From: Boletus sp. NGJ
Taxonomy: Eukaryota > Basidiomycota > Agaricomycetes > Boletales > Boletaceae
Reading direction: 5' to 3'
DNA: 64,000 nt
Assembly: GCA_019096195.1 (NCBI GenBank)
Contig: JAGTXK010000090.1
Coordinates: forward strand, 62,001-126,000
Shown: positions 11,570 to 23,000 of the stretch, one piece after another
Layout of the letters: every line of letters starts with the position of its first letter
How positions within the stretch are numbered: the first letter of the stretch is position 1
The notes under the pieces: model-generated
Database searches by the model: none
The model's input: only the letters and a program-made list of their open reading frames with translations
What the model was told of the DNA's origin: nothing
Program-made: the position numbers and the translations under genes

Positions 11570-13133
11570 ATGTCTCTCTGGGTGGATAGGGCAAGTAAGA
11601 ACTCCGTGGACGGGTAGAAACGCTTACTTACTCTTCTTTGCAGTTCAGACCAAAAACACTGGATGATCTCCACTACCACCAGGACCTGTCAGCTCGCCTA
11701 AAGTCCCTTGCTGCAACCGGGGACTTTCCCCACGTACTTTTCTATGGGCCTTCTGGTGCTGGAAAGAAGACACGGATAAGCTGTACTTTACGACAACTGT
11801 TTGGAAATGGTGTTGAGAAAGTAAGTCACGTAGCTTGGCTCAAAGCAGTACCACCAAACTAAGCACCCAAAACAGCTGAAAATCGACCAGAGGGTATTCG
11901 TCTCACCATCGAGGCGCAAGATTGAGATCAACCTCGTTCAGAGTAATTACCACATCGAGATAACTCCCAGGTGTGTCACCCCGCCAAAGTTGCCTCGGTG
12001 TATGCGTAAACCAATTTTGCTTCAAGTGAAGCGGGGAATTACGACCGAGTTATCATCCAAGAACTATTAAAGGAGATTGCTCAGACACAACAGGTTGACC
12101 TCAGTGCTAAACAACGCTTTAAAGGTCAGATCCGCTGGCAGTCCATGCTGTAGTGCTCACAAATTCCTGATAGTCGTGGTCATCAATGAAGCTGACACCC
12201 TATCTCGTGATGCGCAAGCCGCCTTGCGTCGAACAATGGAGAAGTACATGTCGAACCTGCGGATCATATTATGCGCCAATAGCACAAGTAGACTCATTGC
12301 ACCAATAAAGAGTCGGTGTCTCCTCATCAGAGTGGCCGCGCCGAGCCTAGAAGAGGTGAATACCTTTCGAATACCTTGTCTTTGCGAAATGATATGCATC
12401 TGCACAGATGCAAACTGTACTGGAGCATGTCGCCAAGAAGCTTAAGTTCGACCTCCCACCGGAAGCCTCTTCTCAAATTGCAGAAGATGCTGCAGGTAAT
12501 ATGAGAAAAGCATTGCTTGTCTTCGAGGCCCTCAAGATGCAGTCGTAAATCTTGATCTCTGATAGATCCCGCACTCGTTGACTCAGTACTTCATAGACCT
12601 GATCTTTCGGGACCTCTCAATATCGCGAAACCAGATTGGGAGACGTATTGTCACAAGATTGCTGATCTGATCGTGCAAGAGCAGTCACCCGATCGAGTGA
12701 TGCAAGTCCGTGCCAAATTTTATGAGCTCCTCAGCCACTGTATACCACCTACCATCATCCTCAAGGTAAGGGTCTTGTTCCGTATCACGCACAGGGAATA
12801 ATGACACGTCTGATCGTCGGGCATCAAGACTGTGGCAGACAGGATGGTGGAGCGGGTGGACGAAGCCCTCAAAGCTGATGTGATGCATTGGGCAGCTTTC
12901 TATGTACGCACTCGATCTTTCCAAGAAGAGAACTTGCAACGGTTCTGATGGTGCTCACAGGAGCTACGGATGCGAATGGGTAACAAGAAGATCTATCACC
13001 TGGAAGCTTGGGTGGTGAAAGTCATGTGTCTGTACAAGGTGCGATCATGCTTGCCAGCTGGCGGCGGAAGACAACTAATATGGGACGTGTCCAGCAATTT
13101 ACGTATAACTTTGATATGTCAGAGTTCGACTGA
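11570..13133 (+). CDS. RFC5: Replication factor C small subunit (yeast Rfc5 / human RFC3 orthologue)
   Basis: Clamp-loader subunit that helps open and load PCNA at primer ends in nuclear DNA replication and repair. The protein begins MSLWVDRFRPKTLDDLHYH and then shows the Walker A-like FYGPSGAGKKTR, in which the usual GKT/S is GKKTR, a trait of this particular subunit. NEADTLSRDAQAALRRTMEKY is the degenerate Walker B/SRC region, followed by LRIILCANSTSRLIAPIKSRC (sensor 1 and SRC motif). C-terminal collar blocks are AEDAAGNMRKALLVFEALKMQ, QVRAKFYELLSHCIPPTIIL and the end FTYNFDMSEFD. Several introns interrupt it; the first (11591-11643) is GC-AG with a strong GCAAGT donor and follows a coding exon of 21 nt. 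Stop at 13131-13133. Identification is strong; gene naming follows yeast (Rfc5 corresponds to human RFC3). Confidence 0.93.
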
Positions 13134-13292
13134 GTGAGGGCAACTACTACGATCCATTCCTCGATGAGTTCTGTGATGGTGTACAGTACGATATTGTGGA
13201 TCATATCGAACATTATGACACTGAGTAATATAGTCCGAGTTCACTTGAGATCCTTAATAGGCACAGCCTGTGTGACAACCACCAAGATCACG

Positions 13293-13818
13293 ATGGTCAG
13301 TCCATTCAGCCAATCCACCGCTTGACATGCATTCCTCATCTCCCGTAGCTCATCTTCTCAGTGTTCAAGACTCTCACCGACCAGCGCGTCACTGTCGAGC
13401 TCAAAAATGACCTCTCGATATCCGGTGTACTCAAATCCGTCGACCAGTGGGTACACGAGGCGCTGAGCCTCTTCAACGCACTTTTGACACGAGAGCCCTC
13501 GACCCCGCAGATTCCTCAACATCCGACTAGATTCCATCAAGGTCCTCGATGAGACGAGACACCCGCACATGGTAAGCATGCGTCCATCCGTGGGTTTTGT
13601 GAGGGGAGTGTCCTGCATCTTGCTCGTGCCCTACCCAGATGGCGGTGAAGAACTGCTTTATCCGCGGATCGGTCGTTCGATACGTGCAGTTGCCTGCAGA
13701 GCACGTCGATACGCAATTGCTCGAAGATGCGACACGAAGAGGTGGGGCGAACACGTTTCTGTTTCTGAATGCATCTCATTTCCCTTGCTCAGAGGCTGCC
13801 AACCAGGCAAAGCGATGA
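13293..13818 (+). CDS. LSM2: U6 snRNA-associated Sm-like protein LSm2
   Basis: Spliced from five exons (13293-13295, 13349-13446, 13511-13571, 13639-13741, 13793-13818) to 96 residues, the normal size of LSm2. The protein reads MLIFSVFKTLTDQRVTVELK, NDLSISGVLKSVDQFLNIRL, DSIKVLDETRHPHM, then FIRGSVVRYVQLP, which gives both Sm motifs (Sm1 G-x-L-x-S-x-D-x-x-x-N and Sm2 IRGSxVRYV). LSm2 is part of the nuclear LSm2-8 ring on U6 snRNA and of the cytoplasmic LSm1-7 ring that promotes decapping. The first coding exon is only the ATG, directly followed by a GTCAGT donor. It lies 159 bp after RFC5 on the same strand and converges on SKI3. Confidence 0.93.
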
Positions 13819-13958
13819 CAAGCGTGAAAGGGAACGTCTACACCGATGGTTCACAATCACAATGGCTGTTTTGCACAAATCCAGCTGATCTAGGAGACAA
13901 AAAAATTGCTCGAGCGCTCGCCAATTGACATGTACATCATGGATTACAACCCGTGTAT

Positions 13959-16900
13959 TCACGACATTTCCCTAGCTCTTACATACGCCAATGTTTGCCA
14001 GTTTTGCAACTTTCCTGGATCCAACAGGATCGCTTTCTGTGCGCATCTGAAAGCCTCTTTCCCCTTGCCAGCAATAGCAAGCAATGGAAGGGTCTCCTTC
14101 ATTTCCGTGATGTTCTCTTCTGAGGAATGGATCTCGAGAATAGCTTGTGTCATCCGAAAATTGCCTTGCTGCAAAATCAGTGAGGCGAGTTCACGTCGTA
14201 GCTGCACGTTTGATGGCTCAGCGTGCAATGCTTTCTGGGCAATTCTGGTAGCTTGTTCGACATCGCCCTGAAGCTTGTGCGTCAACAAATCTCGAAATCC
14301 CGTCAACGAATGACCTTACCTGACTGAGATGGTGCTGTATAAGAAGATATGCGACGTCTCTTCTCGGGTCTAGCTCTTGCCGACGCTCGACGGAAAGAGA
14401 TTGGATTTCGGACAAGGCGGCATCTACGAGACTTTCGTCCTCTGTAAGGATGCCCATTCCCGCCAGTGTGTTGATTGCCATCAGGCTCTCAGGGTCTGCT
14501 GCAATACTGGCTTGCTGTGAGCTGCGCACAGGAAAATAGGGGCAACGCCCTTTACCTGTCCAACAACAGTGCCTTTGCAGACTCCTTGAATTCCTCTGTC
14601 CCGATTGCCCACATGCATTGGGCAAGCAACACGGTAACGTGGGCACGGAGGAGGTAGTCCTCTCCGGAACTATTTAGCGCACTCTGGAAGGTTGCCATCG
14701 CAGATTGTAGATCCCCAAGTTTGAACTGCGCTAGTCCTGTCCCGAACAACGCTTGCACCCTGAGGATCGTCGTCTCTGTGTCGTTATCAGGACCTTCTTC
14801 GGGAAGCAGTCCAAGGGCTGTCTCGAATGAGTCAAGGGCACTGGTATGATCACCTAGGCCGAGTTTCAGCCGAGCGAGGTTTGAGTGGGCGATTGTGAAC
14901 TGTCTCTCGACATGCGGGTCTTCGGATTCTTCGTAGGTGGCTTCTAACAGGGTAATTGCACGAGAGATCCATTGTGTGCCTTCTCCGAGCTGGTCCAAAC
15001 GCTCGCACAAAAGGCCTAAGAGGTGGAGAGCACACGGGTCTTGTGGGCACCGTTGGGCGTAGCGGTTTAGGACGAAGAAAGCAGGGAGGAGCACCTCCTT
15101 GACTCCACCTTGAGAGCGCATGGTGGCCGATAGTGCGGCGAACACTCTTGACGCGAATTCAAGATCAGCCAGTGGCTAGTCAAGTCAACTCCTAGCATGG
15201 AGACACGAAGCGCATTCCACCCACCACATCAGCACTGAGACCAACTGCATGTTCCAGTAATCCACGAGCGTCGCCGTTATGTCCATTTGTCGCAGCCACC
15301 ATCGCTTGCCCAACCCAAGCAAGAGTATAATCAGGGTCCAATATCTGTGCTCGTTGTAGCGCCTCGTTTGCCAATTCCAAATCATTGTGGTATAGGTACA
15401 AAAGACCCAGGTTGGCCCATGTCATCACACTCTGTCGCTCATGATTCAGGACCTCGGTATGATGGCGCATACATGGAACAAACCTTCGAATCATGCTCTA
15501 GAGCCTTGATATATGCATGTTGCGCCGCGTTCGGCTTTCCTAGGAAGTACATGTTGCCAAGTGCAGTCCAGTAAACGGGGTTTCCGGGCTCCTTTTGTAG
15601 CGCCTGTTTCAAAAGCGATATTGCAGACTCTGACGCGGCCCCGTAAGCATTACTTTTATCCTCAGCGCACCATGCATAGAGTGCCATCGCTAGGTCAAAG
15701 AGTGCACTGCCTAAAGCAATATCTTCTGTTGAACCAACGGTGATTCTATAGTCATATGCAGCAACGGCGGCTTCGAGTACGTGGCGGCGCGTTAATGGGG
15801 TAAGTTTGGTCGTGGATTGTGGGGAGAAAACTGGTGCGATACGGGTGCTCGGGCGGCCTTGTAACAAGGAATTCGTGCGGCGGAGGATATCTCTAACGGA
15901 TCTTTCGTCCATGAATACGGCGGCCTTTGATAGACCGAATAGAGCATCCGCAACTACCTTCCACGTCACGCCTCCATGACCAGGACTTTCTTGTGACGTC
16001 GTGAAGCATGTTGTGATAGCTGCAACGAAGGATTGTTCGGACCTTGCGCTGAAACCAGTAGAGCGCTCCTGGTGAGCAAGGTCCAGTTGTGTTTGCGCAA
16101 GGGACAATAATACTCCGATCTCCTTCGGTCGTGCATCTAGAATCAAATTGAAAGAAAGGAGGGCTTCGACAAGTCTGCCAGTTTGGTGCTGTACCTCACC
16201 AATCAAAAAAGTGCAAATCCAGTCGTCTGAATCAAGTTCATGAGCCTTCGCGAGAGCTTTGAGCGCCGCAGCATGGCGACCAGCCTTACTGTAGGCTTCC
16301 CCAAGACGAAGCCACAAGAGCTGATCTTCTGGTTCTGCGCGTAAGGCGATCTGGAAGGCTTCAATTGATTGCGCATAATTCCTGTGCATCTACTTCCCCT
16401 GAGAACATGAACAATATCATCTTGCACCTGACTCACCATCTCTACCACGCCAACTGCTTTCCAGGCCCAGGCATTCGTGGGGAGGTATCTACCCACGACT
16501 GCACCATCTTGAGTCAGAATTCCAGCATCCAGTCCGCCTTCCCCATCAATAGTTCTACGAGCAACAACTTCGACGAGGTCCCATTCTCGTTCGTCGGCAA
16601 ATCCCTCTGCAAGTCTCTTAGCGGCGCCTGCTTCTCGTGGGTCGAGTTCAAACGCTTTCTGGAAGCACCTGGAGGCTCGCGTGGGATCGGGTGGGTGTGC
16701 AAACTCGGAGTAATATATACCGAGGGAGGTGTACGCAGGAGCATATGTCCGGTCGCACTTCAAGGAATCAATGAAGTGAGAGAAAGCTTCTTCGCGAAAG
16801 TCGACTGCGCTCGACATAAGAAACGATCAGCTAGTAGATAGGTAAGGCGAACTGACCTCCCATTTCCCAGCAGCATTGCCCAATACGCCATAAGCACCGG

Positions 16901-18985
16901 GCCCGATCCATTTCATGTTCGTCCCCTTGTAGATCATTCAACACCTCCTTCAATGCCTCAACGCCTTTCCCGATTTGGATTTTGCTGAGACACCAAGCAC
17001 TTTCCTCTTTCGCGCGGACACTTTTCTGGGTTCCCGGCGGAACCAGCAATGTCGCTTTGGTGAATAATCCTTCAGCCTCTTCCCATTTCCCAGTATACTG
17101 GAGAACATAGCCACGGCCGATCAACGCATCCACATTATTGGGGTCAAATTTAAGGACCTCGGCTACGAGTCTAAGAGCACGCGGGTGATGTTTTGGTGGG
17201 TGTAAGTGTACGAGAGCGCTTGCAAGCCCCACGTTGAATGCCTTGCGTACTCTGAAAGATGTAAGCATTGCGAATAACTACTCAGAGGATAGAATACTCA
17301 CTGGTGGATCTTGCGCCCTGTATTTTGTTCGTGCCTTCGGACGAGCTCAAGCCCGTTTTCTGCCACATTGATGACACTGGAGTAATCAAGTTCTTGCAAG
17401 AAGACCTCGGTTACTATGCGATTGCCTAGGAGCGAATCGGGCAGCAAGCCAAAAGCTTCCTAACGATATGATTGAGAGACTGGAATGCCTCGAAGATTAA
17501 ACCTACCATGGTGATGTCAATTGGATCTCGCTCTTCAACTACCTGTTGAGAATGCTTGTCATCTTCTTCGTCTCCATGCACCTCAAGCGGTGTCCCAGTA
17601 TATAGAAAATAGCCTCCAAGTAACCGCGCCAGCGGATTGGTGGGAAAGAGCCTCATGTACTGCCTGAGATGGTCTAGGCCATACCCAACTATCACAGTTC
17701 TGTTTTGAGCAACTCCACTTGGATGAGAGTCATCAACACGAACCGATCGTGTCACTGTCCTTTCCTTCGAGGAATATAGACCAGGAAAATTCATCAGGTA
17801 CTCCGATTATGACCACACCTTCGACAAGCTCGTCAACCTCCTTCCCAAGAGGAGCTTTCTCCGAAGATGTCGTTGGCAATGCGTAAAAGTAAATTTGTTT
17901 GTACATGATGAGCTTTGTCTCGGTAGAGCGACGGAGCTCGTCAGAGGTATTTGGATGGTTCAGAACTTCCTGGTAGAGCGATGGCAACTTGGGTGGAGAA
18001 TAAGCAAATAAGATACTCTTGTTGTACTGATCATACTCTGGATGCACCCCACACTTCCACTCCGATGTCCTTCTTCAGTTGGTCGGGAGAAGGGCCGCCA
18101 AGACGCGTGCGTCTCTTATCGAACTCGTTCTTGATGAGAACTTCTTCGTCCCGTTCGATTATTGATATAATTTCTTCGATGATAGGGAGTGAGTTGTGAA
18201 CCGCGGCTTGTATGTCAAATGTTGAAGATGCTGTCGGGTTTGTTGGGTCCGGTGGTGGTAAATTTGACAATGTCACAGACAATGACGAGTCAGGAAGTAA
18301 GTAGGAGAGGGCGCTCACTACCTGTATGGAAGATAGCTTCAGTCTGGTATTCCGACGTGGCATCGAGTATACCTACTTGTTGACGAGTGCCGTGTTCTCG
18401 TCTAGTCGATATTAAGTTCTGGAGAGTCTCTGCGCATTTGGTAACATCACCACTAAAGAGAATATCTGTCCGAGGCATATTAGGACCTGAGTGTGTGAGG
18501 CCATACCTTTTGGAAAACATCCGCATGATATGCTCTAGCGCCTCCGAGAACGCATCCCATCGGCCGCTTTTCTCGTAAAGTTGCGATATGCCCTGTACAG
18601 TTGATTGACTTGATCAAGTAACCTGCGATGAGGAACGTGACTCGCCTGCCGGGCAAGGATCTGGTCTGGCTTCAACTCGATTGCTTTGCGATAATACTGC
18701 GCGATTGTCAGGCCATCCGAATACGTGACACACACGATGGCTTTACTTGCTCGCTCTTATCGTGCTCTCCCAACTCGAGGAGGGCGAGCCCTAGGAATAC
18801 ATGACTGTCGTTCTGTCAGCCGAGTCAATGGTACGTGAAAGAATGTGAACCGGGACGCACGCGTTATAATTTTCGGGGTCATAGTCGAGAACTTGGAGTG
18901 CTGCATCACGAGCCGCGTCATATTGTTTCTTTCCAAGAGCGTCCCTCGCTGTCTTGAGTTTTGCTTTAGCGAACGATGAGGACAT
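13959..18985 (-). CDS. SKI3: Superkiller complex TPR subunit Ski3 (TTC37-like)
   Basis: Very long multi-exon TPR protein (about 1,400 residues expected). It starts MSSSFAKAKLKTARDALGKK (ATG at 18985) and continues with TPR-like helices such as QYDAARDAALQVLDYDPENY and YRKAIELKPDQILARQ, the N-terminus typical of Ski3/TTC37. Later TPR units are easy to see at 16817-16203 (FQKAFELDPREAGAAKRLAE), 16389-15439 (FQIALRAEPEDQLLWLRLGE, ALQKEPGNPVYWTALGNMYF) and 15494-15192. The C-terminal part (14306-13959) ends LQNWQTLAYVRAREMS. Ski3 is the scaffold of the cytosolic Ski2-Ski3-Ski8 complex, which feeds mRNA to the exosome for 3'-5' decay. Exon boundaries were not all resolved. Its 3' end faces LSM2 with 140 bp between stop codons. 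Two of the TPR-rich blocks read through hundreds of codons without an intron. Confidence 0.85.
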
Positions 18986-19458
18986 TGTCAACGTTGGTAG
19001 CTAGGAGAACCTCTGTCGATCGAAGCTATGAAACGGTTGGGCGCAGCTCCTGCTGGCTCCGTCGAGTCAACCGATAGTAGGTTGATTGGAAAGCAGTTTG
19101 ATTTATTACACCGGGCCTTCGGTCTTGCACGACTCGTGAACTGGCACCTAGATCAAGGCGCTTGAAGTCATTCAGGTTGAATGTCGTACGTAGCCGGATT
19201 TTGCCCACGACTAATGTGGCCTGGTTTATAAGAAAGGACCGCTCTCCAGCCTGAGGTCAACCGGATGCAACATATGTGCCGAGCCTACTGTCATCGAGTT
19301 GTACTATGTACGAGTACCTGTGAGTGGGAGGTCCGAAAAGGTTGCAAGGATAAATAAGATACAGGAATGCCCGACTCAGACGAAAGCACAAGAACCCTTG
19401 CGATGGCAATGTCTGCGAATCTTTGAGCATTACCTTTCTTCATCTGAACAAGCATCAT
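18986..19458. other. Intergenic region upstream of SKI3
   Basis: Contains the SKI3 promoter side and the 3' flank of the minus-strand GTPase gene. Small open frames show no convincing coding pattern and no repeat or RNA gene was seen. Confidence 0.45.
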
Positions 19459-20826
19459 CTAATCGTGATTTCCAGGTATCTCATCACCCGCTTGTTCCTT
19501 CTTGCGCCTAAAAATTCTGAGAATGCTCCCCTTGCGGTACTTAGCAGGCGCCCTAACGAGACACAGTTCGTCAATCAAACCCGACAAGTCTGTCTGGGTC
19601 TGTCCGTCCGTGGGTGATGAAGGAATAGATGCAACAAGCGCACCGACCCCTAAAGCATCGAGGCGTCCCGCCCACGCATCGACAGAGTGGTCATCTGTGA
19701 TAACGAGAAAAGGGCAGAGGTCGCCATTGCAGGAATCGTAAAAGCTCCGAAATCTCTCTACGTTCGGATTCGTCATCGTCCCAGCGAAAATCAACAGATC
19801 GGCACCGCCTTTGGATATCCTTGGAGTGATGTAACTGCTCGAAAGGTCACCAGCATGCTGGAAGACAAACGAGCGTCCGTTGATCTGAGAGTTGACTCGT
19901 CGGAGGTCGCCCCAGACGCCCGATTGAAAGAGTGGGATATCGGTCTGATAGAAAACGACAGTGGAAACGGGTTGGACATTCTCCCAGCCGGACTTCATCA
20001 TCGACCGAAAGTCGATTAAGGCGGCTTTGATAAGGGCATTGGTGTCGGACGGCGGTCGAGTGGCAGCGCGGTGACAATTGTCCATGATCAGCTTCTGGAC
20101 CGATTGCTGTGACTCGATGCTGCGCTTTTCAAACACAGAACCTGCGACCTTCTGCATGTCGATAGTTGTAACACATGCGTGGGCTTCGAAGCGCATCTTG
20201 TACTTGGCCAGCTCCTTTTCGCCTTTCGCCCACCAAGCCTCCATCGAAGTTGGCTCGTTCTCCAACCCCGTCACAACAGCAACGATGGGAACCTTCTTTC
20301 TGCATATCGCAGAGTAAAAGATGGTATAGTTCCTCGCCAGTGACTTTCGAACACTTGGACCGCGAATGCAGTAGACGAGGAGATGGATGCCATTCGCACT
20401 CCGTAGCTCACGCAGCAACTTGCTTAAATTTTTTTCGGCTATTTCGGGTGGGACGCGACCCCGCGTACCTTCATCCAGGCCTGCGGTGTCCCAAATATTG
20501 ACCTTCTCCCCGTTAATGGTTATCGTATATTGACAGCTCTGAAACGTGCACCCGATGGCACCATTGGAGGTCTCTGCGGTTTTGCGACCAGCGAGCATGT
20601 TGATTAGGGAGCTTTTACCAACACCACTGTCGCCGAAGATCACGACGTTGCGAACTTTTGTGGCCTGAGAAAAAAGTTGGCTTCTGAGTCAAAGTGAACA
20701 AGATCGCTCTCTTACCTCGAGATCAAGTTTACCGCCCTTCGAACCTGCTTGAGACTCAAACTAAACAGGGTGTTATTGACGGTACTTACTTTGGTGGACG
20801 CAGGGGTTGTCTGGTTCAAAATCCAT
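19459..20826 (-). CDS. AIG1-like P-loop GTPase, copy 1
   Basis: Minimal model of 423 residues in three exons: 20826-20790, 20744-20716 and 20664-19459, all joining in frame. The G domain starts VVIFGDSGVGKSSLINMLAG (G1 P-loop), has WDTAGLDEG (G3), and in the usual G4 place VVTGLENEPTSMEAWW rather than NKxD, with HACVTTI as a G5-like strand. This pattern resembles the AIG1/septin-like branch of TRAFAC GTPases. The C-terminal half (from about residue 240) is longer than in the two sister copies and ends in a basic tail (ILRIFRRKKEQAGDEIPGN). In-frame open sequence continues upstream of 20826 to about 21,040, so the true N-terminus may be longer. Function unknown; family members in fungi are often multicopy. 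Divergent from copy 2. Confidence 0.8.
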
Positions 20827-21914
20827 CCCGAAGATTGTGGGCTGGGGCTGCAATCGAGTAATCTGTGTGGAGTGCGTCAGGTTGAGGATGGAGAAACCAA
20901 TGTTAGGAGCTACCCCATGCAACCGGTCAGTGCTTGATCTCCTGGTGGAATCGCCTGGGAAGATAACACTCAGTCCTTTGGTAGAGTTCTGTTCATAAGC
21001 GTGTCTATAAGTCAATTTACACTGTCCCGCACAAAACAAAAACCTACGTCTGAGCGGCGCCGAGTGGGTTCCATGTTGTCGTTGCAAAAAAGGTCGTGTT
21101 CCTAAATTCGTCAGAGACGACCTTTATATGTAGACTTGAGCAAAGGTTCACCAGTTTGCCAATCGTTGCACTCACCTTGAATGCGGTGCTCGAGGCAAGT
21201 TTTACCAATGGCAGGGCTATGCCCACATAACCACAACAACATGGGTGCTTCGTTTGATCGAACGCGGCAACCTTGTGAATTGAAAGTTCACAGCATGTCA
21301 TACTGTAGAAGCAGGGTTGGCAACGAGGCTTGGAGCACTCACCACATCATGATGCACATGGCACGTAGTACTTCTTCTGGACCATGAAAATGTCCGCGCA
21401 GTATGACAGGGTCTACAGTGAGGGCAAGGGGAGGCCAATACGATGAACGGTTGCTTTCCACGCGTAGTACAACGGTGGTCTATAAGCATCTTTCGAACTG
21501 CCTGTTTTCCTGTGACTGTCAATGCCCTAGAAGAGTGCGAGACCGGGAGCGTGCATTTTTGAGAAGACCGGGTCGAGCACAGTTAGTCCAAAAACATCCT
21601 ATCAAAACTCCTCGCGTCCTCCTCGCTGTCGACATATAACGTACGGGCGCTCCTGGGCCATCAAAAACAATCTTTATCGTAATGATATTAGATCCGACAA
21701 GTGTTGATTTCGATCCTGGTTGAAATGTTGAATGTTGATCGCTGGTAGGCCCGCGCAGTAGTTTGTGACCACGGAAGGTGTTACGATAGACGCCCATCAA
21801 ATCTCATCTCAAGCCCAATATGCTCATAACGTTCGATATGCCTGCAGGTTCTTTGTCCACGGGAACTGGTCAAATCCGGAGTCCTTGAACGACGCATTGC
21901 CTGCATGCCAACCC
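20827..21914 (-). other. Exon-like blocks upstream of GTPase copy 1 (possible N-terminal domain)
   Basis: On the minus strand this stretch holds several open blocks bounded by plausible splice sites: about 21797-21640 (GSNIITIKIVFDGPGAP before GTACGT), about 21400-21340 (PVILRGHFHGPEEVLRAMCI before GTGAGT), about 21085-21048 (TTFFATTTWNPLGAAQT before GTAGGT) and about 21000-20827, which reads in frame into the GTPase. The TTWNPxG block followed by an LSVIF strand is reminiscent of the middle of a C2 domain. The blocks could be N-terminal exons of the GTPase or a separate small gene; not all phases fit, so no full model is given. Confidence 0.3.
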
Positions 21915-21923
21915 TATAAATGG
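21915..21923 (+). promoter_or_regulatory. TATA-like box upstream of GTPase copy 2
   Basis: TATAAATGG lies 133 bp upstream of the ATG at 22,056. Assigned by motif and distance only. Confidence 0.35.
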
Positions 21924-22055
21924 CCTGACCCGTGAACGGTTAAGTTCCAAAATCTCAGCTTCTTGGCGAAGACGTAGCAGGCGTAGCACATATCACATAC
22001 CAGCTGCCACTGCACTTCCTATTGACTCTTCGCCCTCATTCACCTGCCCTCTGCC

Positions 22056-23000
22056 ATGCGGACAGATAGTGTTTGTTCCAGTGCCACCACCTCCGAGCAC
22101 CCCAGCCGCCGTAACATCCTAATCGTTGGAGACGTCGGCGTAGGGAAGAGCTCCCTCGTCAATCTTATTGCTGGCGAAGAGCGTGCCATCATTTCGAGTG
22201 GTGCTAGAAGCTGCACCCTCCACTCGCAGGAGCACATCGTCCGCCTCGACGGCGTCGAGTTTGCCCTGCATGACACAGCCGGTCTCCACGAGGCCCAAGG
22301 CAACATGAAGCCAACTGAGTACCTGGACGCTGTTTACCAGGCTTATGCGCTCATTTCTAGACTCGAGCGGTCAGGCGGCATCAGTCTCCTCGTGTTCTGC
22401 ATGAAGGGCGGACGGATCTCCATCACGACGCAGCAGACATATAGCCTTTTCGTGGACGTGCTTTGCAACCGCCAGGTTCCCGTCGTCATCGCTGTTACGC
22501 ACATGGAGATGCACGACCCCATGGAGCAGTGGTGGACAGAGAACGAGAAGGCTATCCAGGAGTATCGACTCAGATCCCACGGGCATGTTTGTATCACGAC
22601 CACCCGCGGTTACAGAGACGTGTTCAGCGACAAGTATGAACAGTCTAGGGAAATGATCCAGAAGCTTCTCCTGGACTACAGCGGTCGGGTCGTTTGGAAA
22701 GAGGAGAAGGCAAATTGGGTCAAGCGGATGGTGCTCCACATGCGCACTTGGCTGTCTCCGCGCCGTCGAAAGCAGCTTGATGGCAGTGACCTGAGGAGGA
22801 AACTGACCAAGCGGTGTGGTCTCTCGGCTGAAGATGCCGAACTCGTTGCTCAGAATATTGAACAATCGCGGAGGATGCCTGCGGACGCTCCTGAAGAAGA
22901 CAAATCGTGGTTCGACGAGAAATTCGGACCTGATGGAGGCAGTTGCATTTCTTTGGACTCGGATGTTGCTAGGAATCCGTGGCGTGAGGGAGAAAGGTAG
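22056..23000 (+). CDS. AIG1-like P-loop GTPase, copy 2
   Basis: Intron-free frame of 314 residues. It shows G1 IVGDVGVGKSSLVNLIAG, G3 HDTAGLHEA, and the same atypical G4 region as its sisters, AVTHMEMHDPMEQWW, followed by HVCITTT. After the G domain comes a basic linker (WLSPRRRKQL) and a short helical motif, LRRKLTKRCGLSAEDAELVA, also present in copy 3. The tail is acidic (DAPEEDKSWFDEKFG). A missing NKxD and the conserved M-E-x-W-W element set the family apart from Ras-like GTPases. Function unknown. It lies head to head with copy 1 about 1.2 kb away. Confidence 0.85.
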   Translation: MRTDSVCSSATTSEHPSRRNILIVGDVGVGKSSLVNLIAGEERAIISSGARSCTLHSQEHIVRLDGVEFALHDTAGLHEAQGNMKPTEYLDAVYQAYALISRLERSGGISLLVFCMKGGRISITTQQTYSLFVDVLCNRQVPVVIAVTHMEMHDPMEQWWTENEKAIQEYRLRSHGHVCITTTRGYRDVFSDKYEQSREMIQKLLLDYSGRVVWKEEKANWVKRMVLHMRTWLSPRRRKQLDGSDLRRKLTKRCGLSAEDAELVAQNIEQSRRMPADAPEEDKSWFDEKFGPDGGSCISLDSDVARNPWREGER

